From assembly GCF_014696435.1 (NCBI RefSeq), contig NZ_JACJQG010000011.1, forward strand, positions 1-64,000: a stretch of DNA of 64,000 nt, given 5' to 3'. The translations under genes and the position numbers were made by a program. The stretch is from Calothrix anomala FACHB-343. Its GTDB lineage: Bacteria; Cyanobacteriota; Cyanobacteriia; Cyanobacteriales; Nostocaceae. The notes under the pieces are model-generated. The model was not told the origin of the DNA. It saw nothing but the letters and a program-made list of their open reading frames with translations, and did no database searches. Within the stretch, counting starts at the first letter, position 1. Every line of letters begins with the position of its first letter. This document shows, in pieces, positions 28,221 through 36,602 of this stretch.

Positions 28221-28475
28221 CTACGCAAAATTTATCTGAAGGGCGATGTTTGGCAAATGCGATCGCATAATTAATCTCCACATCTATCTTCGTCACAAAT
28301 CCTACCACCCCACGTAGGGGCATGGCACTGCCATGCCCTCTTCGCCCCCACGCAAAATCTATCTGGGCGAAATTTTGACCAAATGCGATCGCATAATTGA
28401 TCTCCACATCCATCTTCGTCTCAAATCCTACCACCCCACGTAGGGGCATGGCACTGCCATGCCCCCATAACTTAC
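28221..28475. repeat. Two direct repeats of about 126 bp containing a gtaggggcatggca palindrome
   Basis: The copies start near 28221 and 28349. They share gcgatcgcataatt, atctccacatc, cttcgtc and aaatcctaccaccccacgta, with the inner palindrome ggggcatggcactgccatgc in each. They are non-coding; the 78-codon frame across them is an artefact of the duplication. Confidence 0.8.
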
Positions 28476-28508
28476 ATCACATCACCGACAATTCCTATAT
28501 TGAAAATC

Positions 28509-28916
28509 TCAATCTATCCGTTCGCAGTCAAATTGCCCTTTAATATAGTCGTTATAAAAGCTACCAATAGAATCAGCCGAGTAAAAATCCTCCCAAGTCT
28601 CCTCATCTACCCCAAAATACTCATAAACTGCCCCATTCTTAAACTCAACTTGCAAAGTTTGCTCGTGACTATCGTAAGCAATGCTAGCCGCCATTGAAGA
28701 ACTCACAGGTAACAGCGCAATTGGTTCTTCATATTCCGGAAACACCACAGGTTCGGCAACAATCTCGTTGAGTTCTACCAACCCCTCAAAAGCTTGAACT
28801 GGTGCGGGAATCTCTAAAAGTTCTATTTCCTCGCCGCGATCGAGCAATAATTGTAAATGTCCGTCAGAATGAGCGATCGCAATTAGGCTACTCAAGTCCA
28901 TTTTTGATAGTCTCAT
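28509..28916 (-). CDS. KTSC-domain protein
   Basis: A 135-residue protein whose C-terminal half (about 70-135) matches the KTSC domain: SSSMAASIAYDS, LQVEFKNGAVYEYFGV and SIGSFYNDYIKGQF. The N-terminal half is a short acidic region with no recognisable domain. KTSC domains are small alpha/beta modules sometimes fused to lysyl-tRNA synthetase and often found alone; their function is not established. The ATG at 28916 is preceded by GGAG at ten bases, which favours it over an internal Met at residue 6. The gene appears to be a single transcription unit. Confidence 0.82.
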   Translation of the reverse strand: MRLSKMDLSSLIAIAHSDGHLQLLLDRGEEIELLEIPAPVQAFEGLVELNEIVAEPVVFPEYEEPIALLPVSSSMAASIAYDSHEQTLQVEFKNGAVYEYFGVDEETWEDFYSADSIGSFYNDYIKGQFDCERID

Positions 28917-29096
28917 TAAATTTGCTCTCCTGTGGGCGTAGAAATGTTATTTTTCGGTTGATAGGATTAAATTCTGCTGCAAAATCGCACCGCTTATTAG
29001 TACATTTGTATCATACAAGCGGTTGATCGTCAAGACTTTGCAGTGAGAAATACCTACTGTCGTACTCCGGTTTTCACAAGGCTGGCATAGTTGGCA

Positions 29097-31415
29097 ATGA
29101 ACAACCCATTTGGAGAAAAATTTTTACAAGAATTGCCGCTAATTCTGGCGGGGCCTATCTTGCAGCATACAGAATCAGACGCCGTTACAGTCTGGATAGC
29201 GCTGAAACGTCCTTGTGAGGTGGTACTCCAGGTTTATGACACAGCAAATCGCGGTGAGTTAATTACAAATCTGCTCTTTGAGGGAAGACGCCGGACTTTT
29301 GCCCTGGGAAAATTCCTGCATATTGTCGCTGTCACGGCGGAATCTGCGGGTAGTCATTTATTAAGTAGCGATCGCATCTATGCCTACGACTTACAATTTA
29401 TTGAATCTTCCACCCAGCAGCAAACATTAGCCACAGCTTTATGTTCTCGCCGCTTTCCCGCCGTTAATATCAGCTATTTCGACCATCAAAAACCCACCTT
29501 TGCCCTCCCCCCCACCGATTTACAAGATTTACGCATCGTGCATGGTTCCTGTCGCAAACCTCACGGTGATGGTTTTGATGCGTTACCGATTCTCGATTGC
29601 TTAATTGAGTCCGCCGCTAACCAGCCAAACAAACGACCCCATCAGCTTTTCCTGACAGGCGACCAAATTTATGGTGATGATGTCGCCGATCCCCTGTTGT
29701 GGGTGTCTAGTCAGTTAGGGGATGCGCTGTTAGGTTGGGAGGAAAGGTTACCCGTCACCCAGTACACAGCCGCCGATCCGAGTTATTACACCCCCAAGCA
29801 ATTACTTCCCGGATATCGTGCAGATATCGCCACACACCAAGCTGGTTTCACCGCCGGCTTGCATAATAAAACCGCCAAAGTTAGCAGTCACCTGCTGAGT
29901 TTAGGTGAATATTACGCATCTTATATATTGTCATGGTCGCCCGCCTGCTGGCCGAGTAGCATACCCCAAGGACACGAGGTAATGCATGGACATCGAGTCA
30001 GCCGCCGTTGGGATAAAGAAGTGCGGGACATGCAGCAATTTACCCATACCCTGTGGAAAGTGCGGCGGGCGCTGGCGAACGTTCCCATGTATAGTATTTT
30101 CGATGACCATGATGTCAGCGACGACTGGAACCTCAACCAAGCTTGGTGTCTGCGGGTTTTAGGACAGCCCTTGGGACGGAGAACAGTGCAAAATGCTTTA
30201 TTAGCCTATGCAGTGTTTCAAGCTTGGGGAAACACACCCAAGCAATTTGCAGCCGGTCAACCAGGGGAGAGATTATTACAAGCGGCGGCGGATTGGTCTG
30301 CATCTGGGGGAATGAATGGTGCGGTGGAAAATGCGATCGCCCGTTATTTAGGAATGCCGCCCATCAATCCCAGTACAAACTTGCCGGAATTTGTGCAATA
30401 TGATGCAGTCTTAGTTCTCGACCGTGCCCCAGAAGCCTTGACCTGGCATTATACAATCCGTAGTTTTTGCCATGAAGTCATAGTTTTAGATACACGCACT
30501 TGGCGCGGTTACCCTGCCGACCAAAAACCCATCGCGCCGCCAATGCTGCTATCACCGCCAGCCTTTAGCCAGCAACTATCCCAGCCTTTAGAACAAGTAA
30601 ATCATAAACCAAAAGGGCGATCGCAACTGCAAGCTACATTTGTGATTGCACCGACCAACTTATTTGGGTTAGAAGTAATAGATTGGATTCATCACTGGCA
30701 TTTAAAAAGAGATAAAGTTTATGGTGTCGATGTCGGCGATGCATGGAACATTAATTACGAAGCATTAGCAAAATTTCTCACCACATTATTTGAACAACGC
30801 CGCCAAGTAATAGTCTTATCTGGAGACATTCATTACAGTTCTGTTGTCCGGTTAACTTATACCCGAAAATCTTTAGGTTCCGAGAAAAAATCTGTATTAG
30901 TGCAACTAACAGCCAGCGCCTTTAAAAACGAAGAAAAAATTACAGAAATCATTCATACCAGACTCAAACAATGGCTGTTACCAGAAAAAAATCGTCAATG
31001 GATAGGCTGGAATAATCCCCCATATATGCTAGAAATTTCTAGCAAAAAATCCTACCGCAAATCTCTCTCACATCGTCCCCCCGAATGGCATGGTTTAATG
31101 GAATGGGTTCACCGTAAAATCACCAAAACTGCTGAGTTTGGTCATAATATTTCCTGGCTAATGACCGCCGAACAACATGCGAGAAACCTAAAATGGGAAC
31201 TATTCCAGTATTTAACCTTTTGGAAACTACCCTGGTTTCAAGATGGACGAGAAGTTATAGGTTTAAATAATTTAGCCTTAGTCCATTTTGAAATAGATAA
31301 TAATAATTCTTCCAAAGTCATCCAAGATTTATATTGGTTTTCTACTTGGTATCCCATCGAAATTGTTTACAGCCGCTTTGAAAGCGAACTCAGCCATTCT
31401 CGATTATCAATATAA
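29097..31415 (+). CDS. PhoD-like metallophosphatase-family hydrolase, large form
   Basis: A protein of about 772 residues with a PhoD-like metal-dependent hydrolase core. Recognisable motifs are IVHGSCRKPHGDGFD, FLTGDQIYGDDVADP, SIFDDHDVSDDWN and the late VLSGDIHYSSVV, which correspond to the metal-binding loops of PhoD-type phosphatases and phosphodiesterases. An N-terminal beta-sandwich-like region (AGPILQHTESDAVTVWIALK) precedes it, as in PhoD. No signal peptide or Tat motif is present, so unlike the PhoD at 42269 this protein is probably cytoplasmic. It is also longer than classical PhoD by a C-terminal region of about 200 residues. ATG at 29097 is preferred over the in-frame TTG at 29091. 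The substrate is uncertain. Confidence 0.87.
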   Translation: MNNPFGEKFLQELPLILAGPILQHTESDAVTVWIALKRPCEVVLQVYDTANRGELITNLLFEGRRRTFALGKFLHIVAVTAESAGSHLLSSDRIYAYDLQFIESSTQQQTLATALCSRRFPAVNISYFDHQKPTFALPPTDLQDLRIVHGSCRKPHGDGFDALPILDCLIESAANQPNKRPHQLFLTGDQIYGDDVADPLLWVSSQLGDALLGWEERLPVTQYTAADPSYYTPKQLLPGYRADIATHQAGFTAGLHNKTAKVSSHLLSLGEYYASYILSWSPACWPSSIPQGHEVMHGHRVSRRWDKEVRDMQQFTHTLWKVRRALANVPMYSIFDDHDVSDDWNLNQAWCLRVLGQPLGRRTVQNALLAYAVFQAWGNTPKQFAAGQPGERLLQAAADWSASGGMNGAVENAIARYLGMPPINPSTNLPEFVQYDAVLVLDRAPEALTWHYTIRSFCHEVIVLDTRTWRGYPADQKPIAPPMLLSPPAFSQQLSQPLEQVNHKPKGRSQLQATFVIAPTNLFGLEVIDWIHHWHLKRDKVYGVDVGDAWNINYEALAKFLTTLFEQRRQVIVLSGDIHYSSVVRLTYTRKSLGSEKKSVLVQLTASAFKNEEKITEIIHTRLKQWLLPEKNRQWIGWNNPPYMLEISSKKSYRKSLSHRPPEWHGLMEWVHRKITKTAEFGHNISWLMTAEQHARNLKWELFQYLTFWKLPWFQDGREVIGLNNLALVHFEIDNNNSSKVIQDLYWFSTWYPIEIVYSRFESELSHSRLSI

Positions 31416-31747
31416 GTAGGCGGTGCAATTAAACATAACTGGCTAGGGCTGTCATTTGTCATTTGTCATTTGTCATTTGTCATTGGTAAGGGTTTCAAGC
31501 CAATATTGGACTGTCTAGCCTTAAATATTGCAATAAATTTCTTCTTCTCTCTCTGTGTTCTCTGCGCCTCTGCGGTTTATTAATGCACTATTTTAACCTT
31601 GACACGCTGGTATACTCAACTTTGGTGCGTTGCGCTGCGCGACAACACACCCTACTAATTCTTCTTTTCTCTTGGCGTCCTTGGCGTCTTGGCGGTTCAT
31701 TAAATATTAATTACATCATCATAGCGAAATGGTATAACTTCAAAAAT
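31416..31747. other. Intergenic region made of dispersed repeats
   Basis: A gtcattt heptamer array at 31450-31483 is followed by ctctgcgcctctgcgg and cttggcgtccttggcgtctt strings, complementary to repeats near 21271 and 23935. A cgttgcgctgcgcgacaaca palindromic piece lies near 31630. It separates convergent genes and holds no gene. Confidence 0.65.
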
Positions 31748-32671
31748 TCATCTCGCCCATTGCTGCGAAATATAACTATAAAAAGCCTCCTTATCCACCT
31801 TATCCATTGCATAAATCTTCCTCCCACCGGCAACAACTTTCGTCCGTCCTTGACTAACACCATTACTAATAATTTCCGTTTCCCACTCACGTAATTGATA
31901 AAATTCTGGATGTCCTAAATAAGCCGTTGCTAACACATCCCAACAATAATAATCTTGAGGAATAACTAAGGCATAACATTGTCCCACCAAATCAGAAATA
32001 GGAAATTGGCGTTGTCTTCCCATTTTGCGCACCATCTCTGATGTCATCGGTACATTATTAGTTAAATCCAAAGGACACATAATAATTTCAATTTGACTTT
32101 TCCAAACTCGCGCAGCAGAAACAGCATCCCAATAAGCATTCCATTCCGCAGTACCATCTTGTCCTGGTTCCCAATTTTTCTCAATATTTCCCGGAACATT
32201 TAACGCACCCCCCATCCAGACAATTTTGCTAATTTTCGCCTCAATATCTGGCGCTTTATCTAACGCTACAGCTACATTCGTCAACGGCCCGGTTACCATT
32301 AGCGTAACTGCTTCCGTAGCTTCACGCAAAACCTTCACCATAAAATCTTGGCCTGTTTCTTCTACCAAAGCTGTCTGAATATTGTCATTTTGATTGAGAA
32401 TTGGTAGATGATCGACAACATAAGAATCACGACGATAAAGATAAGGAAAAGCATTAATTCCCCGCACCGTGCTTTCTGCAACCGGGATATGTGAAAATCC
32501 CATCAAGTCTAAAATTTTCCTTGTAGCACTCACAGCAGGTTGCACATAGCAATCAGCAGGTGTCACCACAATACCGAGTAATTCCACATGATCCATAGTC
32601 AGCAATAGCATAGTTGCTAGATAATCATCTACACCGCCATCGTGATCCATTAAGACAAGTTGTTTAGACAT
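31748..32671 (-). CDS. Inosine-uridine-type nucleoside hydrolase
   Basis: A 307-residue nucleoside N-ribohydrolase from Met at 32671; an in-frame ATG at 32689 would add six residues. It cleaves ribonucleosides to ribose and free base. The calcium-binding signature is near the N-terminus (LMDHDGGVDDYLATML, equivalent to the usual DxDxGxDD). The central VTGPLTNVAVAL and IVWMGGALNVPGN and the late YCWDVLATAYL segments match the family. Histidine replaces the common Thr/Ser after the first Asp, a tolerated variation. The gene is divergent from a cytosine-deaminase-like gene with start codons only about 16 bases apart, which suggests shared regulation and a joint role in nucleoside salvage. Confidence 0.92.
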   Translation of the reverse strand: MSKQLVLMDHDGGVDDYLATMLLLTMDHVELLGIVVTPADCYVQPAVSATRKILDLMGFSHIPVAESTVRGINAFPYLYRRDSYVVDHLPILNQNDNIQTALVEETGQDFMVKVLREATEAVTLMVTGPLTNVAVALDKAPDIEAKISKIVWMGGALNVPGNIEKNWEPGQDGTAEWNAYWDAVSAARVWKSQIEIIMCPLDLTNNVPMTSEMVRKMGRQRQFPISDLVGQCYALVIPQDYYCWDVLATAYLGHPEFYQLREWETEIISNGVSQGRTKVVAGGRKIYAMDKVDKEAFYSYISQQWAR

Positions 32672-32674
32672 AGC

Positions 32675-32687
32675 TGGAGGATTAATC
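32675..32687 (+). promoter_or_regulatory. Strong ribosome binding site of the deaminase gene
   Basis: GGAGG at 32676-32680 is followed by seven bases and then ATG at 32688. It lies between the two divergent start codons and overlaps the 5' end of the longer possible nucleoside-hydrolase frame. Confidence 0.75.
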
Positions 32688-33119
32688 ATGGATGAATTTA
32701 TGCAAGCTGCGATTCAAGAAGCAAGACAAGGTAGACAAGAAGGCGGAATTCCCATTGGTTCAGTACTGGTCAAAGATGGCAAAATTGTTGGTAGAGGACA
32801 CAACAAGCGGGTACAAGATAGCGATCCCGTTACCCACGCCGAAATTGACTGTCTGCGCAACGCTGGCAGAATAGGTAATTACAGAGGTACAACACTCTAT
32901 TCCACCTTAATGCCATGCTACTTATGCGCTGGTGCAGTCGTGCAATTTGGCATCAAAAAAGTCATCGCTGGAGAATCGAGAACTTTTCCTGGTGCTAAAG
33001 AGTTTATGATATCTCACGGCGTCGAAGTCGTTGACCTGGGATCGGATGAATGCGAACAAATGATGAGTGAGTTTATCGAAACTAATCCCGAACTTTGGAA
33101 TGAGGATATTGGGAAGTAG
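32688..33119 (+). CDS. Cytosine deaminase-like protein of the yeast Fcy1 type
   Basis: A 143-residue zinc-dependent deaminase. Zinc ligands and the catalytic glutamate are in THAEIDC, and the two zinc cysteines in MPCYLCAGAV. Overall resemblance to the small fungal cytosine deaminase is strong, including EGGIPIGSVLV near the start, the central TTLYSTL and the terminal WNEDIG. That family converts cytosine to uracil as a homodimer. A guanine deaminase or tRNA adenosine deaminase is possible but fits the C-terminus less well. With the divergent nucleoside hydrolase it would give a two-step route from cytidine to cytosine to uracil. This pathway is inferred from motifs and context only. Confidence 0.87.
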   Translation: MDEFMQAAIQEARQGRQEGGIPIGSVLVKDGKIVGRGHNKRVQDSDPVTHAEIDCLRNAGRIGNYRGTTLYSTLMPCYLCAGAVVQFGIKKVIAGESRTFPGAKEFMISHGVEVVDLGSDECEQMMSEFIETNPELWNEDIGK

Positions 33120-33309
33120 AGACAAGGGTTCATCGTGTCTCTCATACTAGACGCGATGAATCGCGTCTCTACAATTTCGATTCATCGCGTCTGTACAATT
33201 TTTTATTCATCTGGTTCGGTGGGAAACAAAAACAAAAGCTAAATTACGAAATAATGCTGAGGCTAAATCTTCAAAGGCAGGATTTAATTGCAATGATGAT
33301 TGTGAGATA

Positions 33310-33513
33310 AATTGATGTTCTTGGCTGTTGAACATCAGCAAATATTGAGAAATATATTTGTATCCCCATCCAACAAGAGGAAGTGTAAGTTTGTAGTGAT
33401 GATTAAAATCATGACTACAAACAATATTTCTTAGAAAAAATATTGACCAGTATTTTTTTACATAAAAAACAAAAATTCGGTGGCTGCGATTTTGTAGACA
33501 CCGATTTTTTTTC
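33310..33513 (+). ncRNA. Candidate structured small RNA (speculative)
   Basis: Three stems lie in order: tgatgttc/gaacatca (33313-33337), gtagtgatgatt/aatcatgactac (33393-33418, one mismatch), and tcggtg/caccga (33478-33505) followed by eight T. No protein frame spans them. The terminator is more than 350 bases from the upstream gene, which suggests it may end a separate transcript. There is no sequence match to a known RNA family that I recognise. Confidence 0.3.
33478..33513 (+). terminator. Probable intrinsic terminator
   Basis: A six-base-pair stem (tcggtg/caccga) with a 16-base loop is immediately followed by TTTTTTTT. It could end either the deaminase transcript or an RNA starting within the gap. 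Confidence 0.5.
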
Positions 33514-33706
33514 TGCCAAAAATTACCTAAATACTTAAGTAAAAATTTAACTGTTTTACGTACTTACTCTGTGGGATTTTACCAATTTCATCTGTAATAG
33601 TCGAAATAAGCTATTAGCTTCTGCTGGGCAATTTTTATTTGATACAGCAGTTAATCAAATGTATTTACAGGGTAATTGATATAAGTCATAAGGGTGGCAA
33701 TTAGCA

Positions 33707-35899
33707 ATGGGTAAGGCTATAGGAATTGATCTGGGAACGACTAATTCTGTCGCCGCTTTTAAATTAGCAGAAGTGGAAGTGGTGACAGCAGATGATAATA
33801 CACCCCCAGATAGAAAACTAACGCGATCGCTCGTGGCTGACGAGCAAGGTAAATTATTAGTAGGTGAGCAAGCATATAACCAGCTACGTGCTGATCCGGA
33901 AAATGTGATTATTTCGATTAAACGTCTCATCGGTAGGGGTTTTGCCGATCCCTCTGTGCAGAAACAACAGAGAGAATTTGCTTACAAAATTACTCCCCCA
34001 ACGCAAGGAACAGATAACGGGATTGCGGTATGGCTAGGGGGTAAAGAATATCAGCCAGAGGATATTTCGGCGGAAATTCTCAAAAAAGTGGTGCGAAATG
34101 CCCAAAATTATCGTCAAGCTATCGGTAAAAATGACGAAGTTATCGATCAAGCTGTGATTACTGTCCCTGCTTATTTTAACGACCAACAACGCCACGCTAC
34201 CCGCATAGCTGCTCTTAAAGCCGGACTCAAACCTTTAGAATTACTCCCAGAACCAACAGCAGCAGCGATATCTTATGGTTTTTCTCCCAACGGCGACGAT
34301 TTTAAAACAATATTAGTCTTTGATTTTGGTGGCGGGACATTTGATGCTTCTTTAATTCAAGCGGCGGGAACTTCCTTTATTGAATCGGGGAAAGCTGGGG
34401 ATTTATGGTTAGGTGGAGATGACATCGATTCGCGGATGATTAATTTTGTAAAAGCGCAAGTTTCCCAACAAGAAAAAATCGCTGATATTGATGGTTTAAT
34501 TGCCAAAATGCCCCACTATCAACGAGTCAGATTTAATGCTGATTTGAAAATAGCTGTAGAAAGAGCCAAAGCAGAATTAAGCACGGGGACAGCAGCACAA
34601 ATTGTCCCAGCTACCGCATTATTAGACGAATTAGGCATAGCAATTCCCATCGAAGTTACCATCACCCGCGAACAATTTGAGAGTTTAATTACTGATTTAG
34701 TAGACCGTTCGCTGCAAATTTGTCGCAAGGCTTTAGAATATGCCGAACATCATATAGAAATGGTAGATGTAGTTTTGATGGTGGGGGGTTCTTCACAAAT
34801 TCCCTTAGTTCAACGCAAAGTTAAAGAAGCTTTTGGTAATAATAAAGTATTGATACATCCCCGGCCAATGTACGCTGTAGCTGAAGGTGCAGCAATTGTT
34901 GCGGCTGGACAAACAGATAAAGTAACTACAGTTTCTCGCGATTATTATATTCAGTTACTAGATGGACAATATAAAGTAATTAGTCGAGGTGATATTCTCC
35001 CAGTCGCCACATCACATACTTTTAAAACTACGGCTGACGGACAGAGGTTAATTCACTTTAAGTTTTTCAGTCCCGATGAAAATGAATATTTTGAAAGTAT
35101 TGGCGATATGTGGTTAGGGTTAAATCACTATTATCCAGAGGGGACAGAAATTATCGTCAATTTGGCGTTGGATGAAAAAAATGGCGTGTTAAAGATGACT
35201 GCTACGTTAAAAAATGACCCTTCAGAAAGAGTCAGTTGTACTTTCTCGCGCGGTGGATCGGATGAAAAAATATATCAGGAATTGGAATCGACGATCGCAG
35301 AACTCAACGATCAAGATTTAACCGATATTGGCGTTCAAGAAGCGCTCAAATTAGCTTTACCAGTGGTGCAATTAAGCAACCAAATTATTGATCACCACAC
35401 AGGAGAAGAACGCAGCGATATTCGCGATCGCGCGGCGTACAATCTGCAAAAATTTCAAGTATCCATGTCTAAGCAACGCCTAGCGGCTGATTACTTGATC
35501 AATGAATGCGATCGCATCGTCCAACTTTGTAGCTTTTTAATTTCCGAACCCCAACAAGAACGCTTAAAAAGGCTGAGTCAAGATTTACAAGCCGCAATGG
35601 ATGCTAATGATGTATCTGGGATGGAGTATCACAGTGAAAATGCGGAAAGGGAACTCAGCAATCTCCCCGATCGCGTCAAAATCATTCAAGCTAGTCTCGC
35701 AAGTATCCGCCAAGCCAATTCAGTTTCACCCACCCAAGCCAATGGGATGTATGACAAGCTGTTGCGAATGCTAGATGCGATGGAACGGGAAGAAAAACCA
35801 GAAGCGGAACGTTTGTGGAGTGAACTACAACCAGATGTACAGCGTTGGTTAAATGAGGAATCTGCTGGTAGAACTATTGTCACAGGATTGACAAAATGA
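33707..35899 (+). CDS. Hsp70-family chaperone (DnaK paralogue)
   Basis: A 730-residue Hsp70. The ATPase domain (about 1-390) has phosphate loop 1 GIDLGTTNSV, phosphate loop 2 VFDFGGGTFDASL, the EPTAAAISYG connect motif and the adenosine loop VLMVGGSSQIPLVQ. A substrate-binding beta domain follows (about 400-515), then an extended helical region of about 200 residues. The usual DnaK C-terminus is missing, and the protein is about 90 residues longer than typical DnaK. It overlaps the zinc-ribbon/LysM gene by four bases (ATGA). Downstream on the same strand are TPR-like, J-like and GrpE-like genes, so it probably works in a dedicated chaperone complex rather than as the housekeeping DnaK. Clients are unknown. 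Confidence 0.94.
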   Translation: MGKAIGIDLGTTNSVAAFKLAEVEVVTADDNTPPDRKLTRSLVADEQGKLLVGEQAYNQLRADPENVIISIKRLIGRGFADPSVQKQQREFAYKITPPTQGTDNGIAVWLGGKEYQPEDISAEILKKVVRNAQNYRQAIGKNDEVIDQAVITVPAYFNDQQRHATRIAALKAGLKPLELLPEPTAAAISYGFSPNGDDFKTILVFDFGGGTFDASLIQAAGTSFIESGKAGDLWLGGDDIDSRMINFVKAQVSQQEKIADIDGLIAKMPHYQRVRFNADLKIAVERAKAELSTGTAAQIVPATALLDELGIAIPIEVTITREQFESLITDLVDRSLQICRKALEYAEHHIEMVDVVLMVGGSSQIPLVQRKVKEAFGNNKVLIHPRPMYAVAEGAAIVAAGQTDKVTTVSRDYYIQLLDGQYKVISRGDILPVATSHTFKTTADGQRLIHFKFFSPDENEYFESIGDMWLGLNHYYPEGTEIIVNLALDEKNGVLKMTATLKNDPSERVSCTFSRGGSDEKIYQELESTIAELNDQDLTDIGVQEALKLALPVVQLSNQIIDHHTGEERSDIRDRAAYNLQKFQVSMSKQRLAADYLINECDRIVQLCSFLISEPQQERLKRLSQDLQAAMDANDVSGMEYHSENAERELSNLPDRVKIIQASLASIRQANSVSPTQANGMYDKLLRMLDAMEREEKPEAERLWSELQPDVQRWLNEESAGRTIVTGLTK

Positions 35900-36393
35900 A
35901 GACTATCCTTAACTGTCCTGTGTGCGGTTATCAAGAAGTTACCAGTTATACTTGTCCCAACTGCGATACTGACTTATCTGTAATTCGCATCCTCCAAGAA
36001 TTACCTGCTGTTAAAACCACAGTTTCCGCAGCCAAATTTCACGCTTTACCTTTAGCAATTGCGTTGTTGACATTGCTTTTAGGTATGTGTTTGGGATTTG
36101 GAAGTCGGTATATCTTCCCAACAACCCAATTACACGCCTTAACAGTTCCTTCTCCCCACCCAATTGTCAACAGTCGCGTCAGTCTCAACCCACCCTTTAA
36201 TCAGCCTCCGGTAGTCATGAACACAATTACCTATACCGTACAATCTGGAGATCATCTGAGTGCGATCGCCGAAAAATTTTGCGGTAGAGGAACACCTTGG
36301 GAAATCATGGTGACAGCTAACCCCCACCTGCAAAATCGCGAGAATCACATAAATATCGGTGAGGAATTAAATATACCCAAGTGTCAGGAGTAA
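35896..36393 (+). CDS. Zinc-ribbon, membrane-spanning LysM protein
   Basis: A 165-residue protein with three parts. An N-terminal zinc ribbon has C7/C10 and C20/C23 (CPVC and CPNC). One transmembrane segment lies at about 50-75 (PLAIALLTLLLGMCLGFG). A C-terminal LysM domain at about 110-160 runs from YTVQSGDHLSAIAEKFC to NIGEELNIPKC. The order places the ribbon in the cytoplasm and LysM outside, where LysM domains bind peptidoglycan or other GlcNAc polymers. It is translationally coupled to the Hsp70 gene through the ATGA overlap, which implies a stoichiometric link: it may tether the chaperone to the cell-wall side of the membrane. That function is inferred from context; such a pairing has no textbook precedent that I know. 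Confidence 0.87.
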   Translation: MKTILNCPVCGYQEVTSYTCPNCDTDLSVIRILQELPAVKTTVSAAKFHALPLAIALLTLLLGMCLGFGSRYIFPTTQLHALTVPSPHPIVNSRVSLNPPFNQPPVVMNTITYTVQSGDHLSAIAEKFCGRGTPWEIMVTANPHLQNRENHINIGEELNIPKCQE

Positions 36394-36406
36394 AGATGGT
36401 AGTTAA

Positions 36407-36430
36407 GAGTCAATAGTCAATAGTCAATGG
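36407..36430. repeat. Tandem 7-bp repeat (gtcaata)n
   Basis: Three to four copies of gtcaata/gtcaatg follow the LysM gene. Together with the caaatga array at 36565 they occupy much of the 209-base gap inside the chaperone locus. Confidence 0.8.
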
Positions 36431-36564
36431 TCAAGAGTTAATGAGTTGAAATGCAATTAGTAAGTCAGTAATTAAACCAAATTATATTACCAAACGTAAA
36501 TCAACCTGAAACCTTTACCAATGACCAATGACAACTGTACAGACAAGAGTTATCGCGTCTCTAA

Positions 36565-36602
36565 CCAATGACAAATGACAAATGACAAATGACAAATGAC
36601 AT
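36565..36602. repeat. Heptanucleotide STRR (caaatga)n
   Basis: Five copies run right up to the start codon at 36603, so they form the ribosome-binding region of the TPR-like gene. The normal Shine-Dalgarno signal is absent there. Confidence 0.85.

Larger units (their letters stand above)
27545..28508. other. Repeat-dominated intergenic region (about 960 bp)
   Basis: This separates the NB-ARC gene from the convergent KTSC gene. It holds a 65-bp inverted-repeat element, a 21-bp minisatellite and two copies of a repeat of about 126 bp. Frames across it derive from these repeats, and I see no ordinary gene. Confidence 0.7.
33120..33706. other. Intergenic region with palindromes and a possible structured RNA
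   Basis: The first 80 bases carry gacgcgat/atcgcgtc palindromes (33149-33168 and a partial copy to 33192). From about 33310 to 33513 three hairpins occur in succession, the last followed by a T-tract. The remaining 190 bases upstream of the Hsp70 gene are AT-rich and probably contain its promoter. Confidence 0.5.

Noticed and set aside
28213-28449. 78-codon frame with duplicated sequence
   Set aside because: It is the translation of the two direct repeats of about 126 bp.
29921-30403. Frames inside the large PhoD-like gene on both strands
   Set aside because: They are out-of-frame shadows. The PhoD frame is continuous and carries all metal-site motifs.
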